Source of the DNA: Candidatus Angelobacter sp.
GTDB taxonomy: Bacteria; Acidobacteriota; Terriglobia; Terriglobales; Acidobacteriaceae
DNA length: 43,312 nucleotides
Assembly: GCA_025462835.1 (NCBI GenBank)
Contig: JAOAPH010000222.1
Location: forward strand, 1-43,312
Direction: 5' to 3'
The position numbers and the translations under genes are program-made. The notes under the pieces were generated by a model, which was given only the letters and a program-made list of their open reading frames with translations, was not told the origin of the DNA and ran no database searches. Shown one piece after another: positions 8,936 to 15,095 of the stretch. The stretch's first letter is position 1; each line of letters begins with the position of its first letter.

Positions 8936-9269
8936 AAGGGATGCCGCACGGCAGCCTGCACTGAGCGGAGTCGAATTTTCGAAGCCAACGCAGGGTTTGG
9001 GTGCCCCACGATAGCCTGCCCTGAGCGGAGTCGAATGGGCGAAGCTAATGTGATTTTTCGGGGTGCCCCACGATAGCCTGCCCTGAGCGGAGTCGAATGG
9101 GCGAAGCTAACGTGGGGATCTTCGTCGATCCGCGTTAAGCGAATCGACACTTCCATACACGGCCACTAGACAGAACACCACACTCCAGCGCCATCGGCGC
9201 GGCATGTCTATAGCCGACCCCGTAAGGGGTGGTTCGAACCAGAAACTAGGAACGAGAAACTAGAAACTG
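8936..9269. repeat. Composite dispersed repeat, second copy, with three tandem ~60-bp units
   Basis: The gene-free spacer between the TPR gene and the hydrolase. Three tandem units start near 8938, 9000 and 9062 (GTGCCCCACGATAGCC with CCTGAGCGGAGTCGAATGGG). A CACTCCAGCGCCATCGGCGC hairpin, a TCTATAGCCGACCCCGTAAG segment and a heptamer array follow. This is the same order of parts as at 5666-5939, where the first unit is single. Confidence 0.8.
9236..9269. repeat. Heptamer array, GAAACTA type, encoding a protein C-terminus
   Basis: Units CAGAAAC, TAGGAAC, GAGAAAC, TAGAAAC. On the minus strand this array encodes the last residues FLVSRS and the TAG stop (9246-9248) of the alpha/beta hydrolase gene. 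Confidence 0.8.
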
Positions 9270-10037
9270 CCTCACCACTCTCGTCGCGTCATCGGACCTC
9301 TCAAACACGGAATAATGTCCAGCCTGCGGAATCACCTGCAACTCGCTTCCACGAATGTTGCGCTGCATCGCTTCCGCTTCCGCCATTGGGATTAACGTGT
9401 CCTCCGCGCCGGCCAATATCAATGTCGGGACATCGATTGTCTTCAGTGTAGCCATCGCATCCGGACGTTCGGCCATTCCCCGCTGGGCTGCTGCGATTCC
9501 TGCAGCGCTCCCGCGCATCGTTTTGCGCGCTGCAATCACCAGATCGGGACGATTCCGCCTCGTACTCTCACCCAGCCATTTCGGCAGCATCGAGTCGATG
9601 AATTGTTCCGGTCCGCGCTGGAGGACTTCCTCAGCCGATTTCAGCCGGTTCGACCTCGCTTCTTCCGTGTCCGCCGACGCTCTCGTATTGCACAACATCA
9701 GCGCCCGCACTTGCTCGCGATATCGCCGCCAGAATTCGAACAAGATGTATCCGCCTATCGATATCCCGCCAAACACCGCCGTCCCAACACCCGCCTCGCG
9801 ACATACACGCGCAACATCGGCTGCATGCTTCTGCATCGTCGCAGGACCTTCTCCGACACTCGAATCTCCATGCCCACGCAGATCCATCAGCGTCACGCGA
9901 TATTGTTGGCCGATCTTCTCTGCCACCGGCAACCACAATTCGTGGGAGGAAGGAAATGCATGAAGCAGGACAACGTCGGGGCCGCTGCCCATCACCGTAT
10001 ACGCGATCTCCGCGTCATCACTTCTTACTTTCATCAT
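9246..10037 (-). CDS. Alpha/beta hydrolase
   Basis: Cytosolic alpha/beta hydrolase of 263 residues, closest in look to 3-oxoadipate enol-lactonase/haloperoxidase-type enzymes. The oxyanion region is VLLHAFPSSHELW near residue 24. The nucleophile elbow is GGISIGGY near residue 94, the acid is in AGAEDTLIP near residue 212, and the catalytic His is in QAGHYSVFE near residue 241. The C-terminal residues FLVSRS and the stop lie inside a heptamer array, so the end of this protein was shaped by repeat DNA. It is third in a leftward run with the PspC and TPR genes. Substrate cannot be assigned. Confidence 0.88.
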   Translation of the reverse strand: MMKVRSDDAEIAYTVMGSGPDVVLLHAFPSSHELWLPVAEKIGQQYRVTLMDLRGHGDSSVGEGPATMQKHAADVARVCREAGVGTAVFGGISIGGYILFEFWRRYREQVRALMLCNTRASADTEEARSNRLKSAEEVLQRGPEQFIDSMLPKWLGESTRRNRPDLVIAARKTMRGSAAGIAAAQRGMAERPDAMATLKTIDVPTLILAGAEDTLIPMAEAEAMQRNIRGSELQVIPQAGHYSVFERSDDATRVVRQFLVSRS

Positions 10038-10057
10038 TTATGTATTGTCGCTCTGGT

Positions 10058-10381
10058 TCACGATTGAGTTTGTTGTTGATTCGCACTTTGCGGCGGCGCA
10101 TACATGACGCGCTCCGGCTCATTGGGGATGACTATCCAACCAACTATGTAGGCCAGCAACCCGAATCCACCGAATATAAAGCTGAGCACGAACACCAGCC
10201 GGATGAGCGTAATATCGAGGTCGAAATACTCAGCCAGAGCCAGGCACACACCCGCAATCTGCCTTCCCGCCCGCGGACGTACCAGGCTTCGCCGTGCCGC
10301 CACGCAACCCACTCGCTTCCCGCAATATGCGCAATGGTTGGCGTCGTCTTGAATCACCTTGCCACAGTAGTTGCAATACAT
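10058..10381 (-). CDS. Zinc-ribbon PspC domain membrane protein
   Basis: 107 residues. An N-terminal zinc ribbon (CNYCGK ... CAYCGKRV, residues 3-23) is joined to a PspC domain. The PspC part has the GRQIAGVCLALAEYFDLD motif followed by a hydrophobic stretch (LIRLVFVLSFIFGGFGLLAYIVGWIVIP), giving one or two membrane passes. PspC-type proteins sense or buffer envelope stress in proteobacteria; stand-alone zinc-ribbon versions are widespread and of unknown role. It lies 20 bp before the hydrolase and 55 bp after the TPR gene on the same strand. No pspA or pspB neighbour is present. Confidence 0.88.
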   Translation of the reverse strand: MYCNYCGKVIQDDANHCAYCGKRVGCVAARRSLVRPRAGRQIAGVCLALAEYFDLDITLIRLVFVLSFIFGGFGLLAYIVGWIVIPNEPERVMYAPPQSANQQQTQS

Positions 10382-10436
10382 GGGGGAATCCCTCCACCCT
10401 AGAATACGAATCCCTCCGATAAAAGTTCCCTTGCCC

Positions 10437-11693
10437 TCAGAACTGGAACGGCTGTTTCACGAACTTTCGCGCCATCGCCGCCTGTGGAGAGTCACTGTCA
10501 ATCGCGATGGCCCCGTTGTAACTCTTCAGGGCTTCATTGCGTTTTCCCAGCGCGTCGTACATCTCTCCCTCGCCTACCAACGCGCGGATCTTCACCTCCG
10601 GCGCAACATTCTTGAACGCCAGCGCCGCCTCATACTCTTTGAGTGCCTCCGGAATCTGGCGCTGCCCCTTGAGTGACTCTGCCAGTCCAAAGGCCGCCCG
10701 CTCCAGATGCGGATCGGGATACAGCCCAGCTTTGCCGTTCTCCAGCAGACGCGAATACGCGTCGATCGCCTCTTTGCCCATCCCCGCATCTTTCAGCAGG
10801 TTCGCCTCTTCCAACCCGAAAATAAAATTCTTCGGATATTGCGTCGTCAACGTTCTCAGCACTTCCAAGGCATCTGTGTATCGCGCTTCGCGGCGAAGAA
10901 ATAATGCCAGTGCCACGCGAGCGTCCACACTGGTCTCGCCATTCGACTTCCCCACCTCGTACAGATAATCGACGCCCTTCTTCTTGCTCCCTGACATGCC
11001 CACCATACCTGCCATGATCCGCGCAGCCAGCGGCATGCTTCCCAGGATGTAGTTGTGCAGTCCCACCACCATCTTCGCGTCGGTGTATGTGGGATCAAGT
11101 TGCAAGACCTTCTCATGGTCGCCTCTCGAACCCGAAGCATTTCGCAACGACGTGAAAAAACTCTTTTCGATGATCGCCGAATACGTCAGCTTGAGTCCGC
11201 GCGTGACTCCGTGCGCATACAGCGCCTCCACATCATTCGGATTCGCCTTCAGCCGTTTTTCCGTCAATTGCAGATTCTTTTCCGCCAGCTGAAAGATCTT
11301 CGCTTTCACTTGCGGATCGCCTGCCAGCGGTTTTCCCGTCAGAAACCCGTTGTCCGCGTAGAGAGTCGTATCCAGCGCATTCAGCCGATACAGTTCTTTC
11401 AATAAGATCGCCTGCATCAGATGGTTCATGCAATACGGGTCTTCGGGATGCGACTGCAGTGTTCGGTCGAACTCCGCTATCGCTTTGTCGTATTCAAGGT
11501 TGTATAGGAAGCCCATCCCGCTCTTTGTCAGCGGATCGACGGCTGCCAGCCTCGCTCCAAATGCGTTCGCCGAAACCACCGCATCATGCTTCTGCGGCTT
11601 CTCAACGCCCGATAAACCGGTAAAGGCCCCGCCCATTACCACCAGCACACACACTAAAACGACGGTTCGTGACACAAATTGGTAAGGTCTCAT
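10437..11693 (-). CDS. TPR repeat protein, exported
   Basis: 418 residues with an N-terminal hydrophobic segment (VSRTVVLVCVLVVMGGAFTG), which is a signal peptide or anchor. Tetratricopeptide repeats are scattered through the rest, for example YDKAIAEFDRTLQSHPEDPYC near residue 69, ALYAHGVTRGLKLTY, ALEVLRTLTTQYPKNFIFG and AYSRLLENGKAGLYPDPHLE. The C-terminal pair is ALKEYEAALAFKN and ALKSYNGAIAIDSDSPQA. It is likely a periplasmic protein-interaction scaffold with no catalytic motif. It is the first gene of a leftward run with the PspC and hydrolase genes. Acidobacterial genomes carry many similar proteins. Confidence 0.85.
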   Translation of the reverse strand: MRPYQFVSRTVVLVCVLVVMGGAFTGLSGVEKPQKHDAVVSANAFGARLAAVDPLTKSGMGFLYNLEYDKAIAEFDRTLQSHPEDPYCMNHLMQAILLKELYRLNALDTTLYADNGFLTGKPLAGDPQVKAKIFQLAEKNLQLTEKRLKANPNDVEALYAHGVTRGLKLTYSAIIEKSFFTSLRNASGSRGDHEKVLQLDPTYTDAKMVVGLHNYILGSMPLAARIMAGMVGMSGSKKKGVDYLYEVGKSNGETSVDARVALALFLRREARYTDALEVLRTLTTQYPKNFIFGLEEANLLKDAGMGKEAIDAYSRLLENGKAGLYPDPHLERAAFGLAESLKGQRQIPEALKEYEAALAFKNVAPEVKIRALVGEGEMYDALGKRNEALKSYNGAIAIDSDSPQAAMARKFVKQPFQF

Positions 11694-11785
11694 GGCTGAT
11701 GTGTATCGGCAGTTTACCTGATGTCACAAGCATGGGTCGAAAAGGTACAAAGGTTCTTCTCCCCCCAACAGGAGAACACTCATTC

Positions 11786-12013
11786 ATGCGCCTGCTCAAG
11801 TCGGACAAAGAGTCGTATTCAGAAATGGAAGCAGCAGAGGCTCTGGGAATGTCCATGGAGCGCCTGCATCTGCTTTTGAACGAGAATGTCTTTAACGATG
11901 GATCGCCCAAGCCGCAGCAACTGAACTTCCAGGCTACTGATTTGATTTTGATCGAGTTCTGGGATCGCACATTGGCAGACAACAAAGTGGTGCGCATGCC
12001 GAAGCGGTGGTGA
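11786..12013 (+). CDS. Small conserved protein with a helix-turn-helix-like segment
   Basis: 75 residues from the ATG at 11786, chosen because AGGAGA at 11770-11775 gives a good ribosome site. The frame is open further upstream (ATG at 11732 is an alternative), but that would approach the divergent TPR gene. The segment SEMEAAEALGMSMERLHLLL resembles the MerR/excisionase-type helix-turn-helix, with residues after it (TDLILIEFWDR) like a recognition wing. Acidic N-terminus, basic C-terminus (RMPKRW). No known family is recognised with certainty. A DNA-binding or regulatory role next to the flagellar block is inference. Confidence 0.65.
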   Translation: MRLLKSDKESYSEMEAAEALGMSMERLHLLLNENVFNDGSPKPQQLNFQATDLILIEFWDRTLADNKVVRMPKRW

Positions 12014-12048
12014 TGGAGATTGACTTTTAGCGCCTCAACAACTGACTT

Positions 12049-12480
12049 CTAAAGCTCACGCTTCGCGGATCCGCTCGAGACCCTTGCGATCTTTGCAAGG
12101 GCGCGTGCGCTCGTCTGCAAGACACTCTGGAATTGAACCAGCTTCATGATTTCGGATTCATTTTGCGATGCCTGAATGCCCGCGCGATTGCGCCGTCCAT
12201 CAAGCTCAGCGCTCTGGACGAAGAAGCGCGCCACGATGTTCTGCACCTCGAGGTCGGCAGTCTCGTCCGTGAACGGGTCGCTGATATTGGTGCAGAGTAG
12301 GTTCGCGCTCAATCCCGATCTCCACAACGAACTTATGTCCCGCATCTTGCCTGAGATCGACCCGCCGGATGCTGCCGCTGCCAGGCTCAGTCCTGTCTTC
12401 TTCGGCGTGGTCAGCCTGAGACTGTTGTCAGGATTGACGGTCGAATCCAGTCGCGCCATTACCCAATCGTGTGCCGCCAT
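12049..12480 (-). CDS. Unknown protein in the flgK position of a flgM-flgN operon
   Basis: 143 residues from the ATG at 12480, with GGGGGA about 8 bases upstream and just after the flgN stop (12482). The middle is low in motifs (SLAAAASGGSISGKMRDISSL). The C-terminal helix ESEIMKLVQFQSVLQTSARA has the spacing of the D0 helix of flagellar axial proteins such as FlgK (E-x-M-x-x-L-x-x-Y/F-Q then S/A-A-R). In most flagellar operons flgK follows flgN, so this could be a shortened axial protein, a remnant, or an unrelated newcomer. No FlgK N-terminal signature is present. I do not recognise a family with confidence. Confidence 0.6.
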   Translation of the reverse strand: MAAHDWVMARLDSTVNPDNSLRLTTPKKTGLSLAAAASGGSISGKMRDISSLWRSGLSANLLCTNISDPFTDETADLEVQNIVARFFVQSAELDGRRNRAGIQASQNESEIMKLVQFQSVLQTSARALAKIARVSSGSAKREL

Positions 12481-12481
12481 T

Positions 12482-12904
12482 TTATACATCCCCCATTTGT
12501 AGTGACCGGTACGATGAAGGCGAGCAATAAGCGTTCGCCTCGCTCTGGGCCACATTGATCATCACGTTTACCGCTCGACGCGCCCGACGTAGCAACGCAG
12601 CGTTGACTTTGTATGCATGCACCAACTCCGCTCCCGCTGCAGCCATCTGCTCAGCGATCGCATCCGATTCACCGGACTCAGATTGGAAAGCCGTCTCCGA
12701 TCCGCTACGAACACTCTTTAGCTCCGCATCCACGAAATCCACCTCGCCACACAGCATCTGCTGCTGCGCCGTGAACTCTTGCAGTCGATCGGCGTCCCGT
12801 GAGAGCAATGCTTGGCGGCTCTCACCCAGCGATTGCGTGACCGCACGGATCGCCTGCACCCGCCTGGTCAGCATCTCGTTGTAAGTGTTAATTGATAATT
12901 TCAT
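12482..12904 (-). CDS. flgN: FlgN-like flagellar export chaperone
   Basis: 140 residues, mostly helical, with the pattern expected of FlgN, the cytosolic chaperone that holds the hook-filament junction proteins FlgK and FlgL. A long N-terminal coiled region (TRRVQAIRAVTQSLGESRQA ... LQEFTAQQQMLCGEVDF) ends in a helix ALLRRARRAVNVMINVAQS followed by a short disordered tail. It starts 6 bp after the flgM stop, on the same strand. The sequence family is poorly conserved, so the call rests as much on size, helix layout and its place behind flgM as on residues. If FlgN is real, its usual clients FlgK and FlgL are not encoded in this window. Confidence 0.65.
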   Translation of the reverse strand: MKLSINTYNEMLTRRVQAIRAVTQSLGESRQALLSRDADRLQEFTAQQQMLCGEVDFVDAELKSVRSGSETAFQSESGESDAIAEQMAAAGAELVHAYKVNAALLRRARRAVNVMINVAQSEANAYCSPSSYRSLQMGDV

Positions 12905-12910
12905 TTTCCT

Positions 12911-13099
12911 TTACCTGTCGCCCTTCATCTCCCTGCACATCGCATCCGCTATGTCTTTGTCGCGGACCCTGTATGTCCCGGACGCGACTGCCAGTCTCAG
13001 AGCGCTCACCACTTGCTCGCGCATTTCAGGAAGCACTTTAACTTTCTTGCAAAGTTCACGCCTCAACTTCGCGTGTACAAAATCAAGCCGGTCATCCAT
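12911..13099 (-). CDS. flgM: FlgM anti-sigma-28 factor
   Basis: 62 residues from the ATG at 13099; GGGAG lies about 11 bases upstream. An in-frame TTG at 13117 is possible but less likely. The C-terminal half carries the FlgM core, VVSALRLAVASGTYRVRDKD then IADAMCREM, which binds and inhibits FliA until the hook is finished. In the classical system FlgM is then exported through the flagellar channel. A sigma-28-like promoter sits just upstream and flgN follows directly. The fliA gene lies about 1.1 kb upstream on the same strand, matching a FliA-FlgM feedback pair. Confidence 0.8.
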   Translation of the reverse strand: MDDRLDFVHAKLRRELCKKVKVLPEMREQVVSALRLAVASGTYRVRDKDIADAMCREMKGDR

Positions 13100-13143
13100 T
13101 GTCAGATTAGCTCCCAAAAACGGTTTTGCAACTCTCTAATCTG

Positions 13144-13171
13144 TTATCGACTCGCTTGTTGAAAACCTTTA
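13144..13171 (-). promoter_or_regulatory. Sigma-28 (FliA)-like promoter for flgMN
   Basis: Read leftward: TAAA (13171-13168), 16 bases, then GTCGATAA (13151-13144). The consensus is TAAAGTTT-N11-GCCGATAA, so the -10 matches 7 of 8 and the spacing is one base long. The -35 overlaps the TAA stop of the HDOD gene. The flgM ATG lies about 45 bp further on. The FliA link is inferred from the match plus gene identity. Confidence 0.65.
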
Positions 13172-14134
13172 GCCCGCATTGACGGTGCTTGCTGCTAACG
13201 CCGCCTTAAGCAGGCCCGACGAATTGAACTCCAGCCCTGCCATCATCTCCTGAAACCGCTTGGTCAACACCTCACCCAGTTCCCGCTCTTGCTCCTCCGT
13301 CATTTGCGGCAGAGTTGCGAAGATCTCCGCCAAGTCATGGTCGCTATAGGCCGCCAGCAGCTGGCGAGGTAACCCTCCCAACTCCAGCCCGCTGCTCTGA
13401 CAGAATTTGGCCGCGGCCACCACGATGCCCAGCAGCATCGGATCATGCCGCGCGGTTTCAGGATGATGGTGTGCCGCGCAAGCCTCTACCAGCGATGCCG
13501 GAAACTTCCACGCAATCGCCAATCGCCTCCCCACCTCGTAATGCGGCAATTGCCGCACAAAGGCTGGTTCATCGCCCATTCCCAAGCCGGACATGCTCTT
13601 TCGTCCGTCGTTGCGCGCCAGCATCATCAACGGCAGGTCGCCAATGTTATGGATCAAAGCGGCTGTGTACGCCAACTCCAGATTTGGATATCCCACAATC
13701 TCCGCGATAGTCTCGGCCAGTACTGCGGTCATGTAGCTATGCTGCCAGAACGTCTGGATGGTGCTCCATTGTTGCGGGTTCCCCGCGCAATCCATCAGCG
13801 GACAAGTCATCAACATCGTCCGCAACCTCTGCGGCCCGATCTCCGCAATCGCCTGTTCCACCGAGAATATCGGAGCCTGCGATTCCAGTAGGTACATGTT
13901 CGCCAGGCGCAATACCTGCGCGGTGAGGCTCGCGTCCGTCCGGATCACACCGCATACCGCCGCCATATCCGGGACATCGCTTTTCAGCAAGTGGTTCAAG
14001 CGGAAGACATAACCCGGTAAGGTCGGCATGCCGCCTGCGATCAGCATCGGCAGCAACTGCTGCTCGGGAAAACGCAACGGAACGCCAGGTTGTTTGCTCG
14101 CGACTGGTACCGGAACGGAAAAAGTGGCCGACAT
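13169..14134 (-). CDS. HDOD domain signalling protein
   Basis: 321 residues. The HDOD domain (a non-catalytic relative of HD phosphohydrolases, used in signalling and motility control) spans about residues 30-230. It opens with PTLPGYVFRLNHLLKSD and has IRTDASLTAQVLRLANMYLL and IFSVEQAIAEIGPQRLRTML. LAYTAALIHNIGDLPLMMLA shows the residue pair HN where HD enzymes have HD, as expected of this non-catalytic class. It sits between fliA and flgM in one orientation, so a role in motility signalling is a reasonable inference. The flgM promoter overlaps its stop codon. Confidence 0.9.
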   Translation of the reverse strand: MSATFSVPVPVASKQPGVPLRFPEQQLLPMLIAGGMPTLPGYVFRLNHLLKSDVPDMAAVCGVIRTDASLTAQVLRLANMYLLESQAPIFSVEQAIAEIGPQRLRTMLMTCPLMDCAGNPQQWSTIQTFWQHSYMTAVLAETIAEIVGYPNLELAYTAALIHNIGDLPLMMLARNDGRKSMSGLGMGDEPAFVRQLPHYEVGRRLAIAWKFPASLVEACAAHHHPETARHDPMLLGIVVAAAKFCQSSGLELGGLPRQLLAAYSDHDLAEIFATLPQMTEEQERELGEVLTKRFQEMMAGLEFNSSGLLKAALAASTVNAG

Positions 14135-14154
14135 AAAATTGCTCCTTATTTTTT

Positions 14155-14214
14155 CTGACTTATTGATAGTGACTACGCTTTTCTGACTACTGACTACTTG
14201 CTACTGACTACTGC
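14155..14214. repeat. Heptamer array, TGACTAC type
   Basis: Units TGACTAC, TGACTAC, TTGCTAC, TGACTAC and variants fill the spacer between fliA and the HDOD gene. The TAG stop codon of fliA (14208-14210) lies inside the array. Confidence 0.8.
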
Positions 14215-14956
14215 ATTTTCCCCAGCTTCGCCCTCAACTGGATCACCGCCGAGGTGTGCATCTGCGAGACCCGTGACTCCACCACTCCCATTACCACGCC
14301 GATCTCTTTCATCGTGAGTTCTTCGAAGTAGTAGAGCGCCAGCACCTGTCGATCGCGCTCGCCCAATTCCCCGATTGCTTTCGTCAGTAACGCCTTCTGC
14401 TCGGATTTCAAGCACAGGCTAAACGCATCTTCCTGACGGTCATCGGGGATGTGGTCGTTCAGTTCTTCTTCCGCGCCGTCTTCTTCGGAATCCACCTGGA
14501 TGCTTTCCAGGTTCAGTGGCGCAACTCGCCCAGCAGGACTTGATAGTCGTTCAATTGCATTCCCAGCTCATTCGCGATTTCCTGCTCCGTCGCGCCGCGC
14601 CCCAGTTCAGCCGACAACTTGCGATGCGCCTCTTCGATCCGTCGCGCCTTCTTGCGCAGGATTCGCGGAGACCAATCCATCTCGCGCAGGCTGTCGAGGA
14701 TGGCGCCGCGGATGCGGAACTGCGCGTATGACTTGAACATCACTTTTTTAGCTGGATCGTATTTCTTCATCGCGTCCATCAAACCGATGACGCCCGCGTT
14801 AACGAGGTCGTCTAGTTCAACGTGTGGTGGAAGCCGGTCATGGATACGCCGGGCGATGAACTTTACTTGCGGCAGCTGTTCCAGCAGGACGCTCTCGCGC
14901 TCTGCTGCTTGGATGTTCTGTCTCTGGGGGGTCTGGAGGATGCTTGCTGTTGCCAT
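14208..14956 (-). CDS. fliA: Flagellar sigma factor FliA (sigma-28) with an apparent -1 frameshift
   Basis: Group 3 sigma-70 factor for late flagellar genes, about 248 residues if the frame is joined. The first frame (14956-14513) has region 2 (ELDDLVNAGVIGLMDAMKKY, FKSYAQFRIRGAILDSLREM) and region 3 (RILRKKARRIEEAHRKLSAE). It stops at TGA 14515-14513 after GELRH. The second frame (from about 14513 to 14208) continues with LNLESIQVDSEEDG and region 4 (ALYYFEELTMKEIGVVMGV, ESRVSQMHTSAV). One extra C in CACTGAACC would restore GELRHLNLES. No classical slippery heptamer is seen. It is therefore a recent mutation or an assembly error. A sigma-54 promoter lies upstream and the stop is in a heptamer array. 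Confidence 0.88.
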
Positions 14957-15000
14957 GGTTGCTTCCTTTCCGGGTGGTGATGAGTAACACCCGGATAAAG

Positions 15001-15016
15001 TGCAATCACTGCGCCA
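15001..15016 (-). promoter_or_regulatory. Sigma-54 (RpoN) promoter for fliA
   Basis: Read leftward, TGGCGCAGTGATTGCA matches the -24/-12 consensus TGGCACG-N4-TTGCA with the essential GG and GC at correct spacing. It ends about 45 bp before the fliA ATG (14956), which has AAGGAAG as its ribosome site. An RpoN activator gene lies immediately upstream. Confidence 0.8.
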
Positions 15017-15095
15017 GCAATCTGCGCCTTAAGTTAAAAGATTTTGAGAAAGCGGGGGTGAAAAGAGGGGATCTGGAGGGTAATGTTAACGCGGC

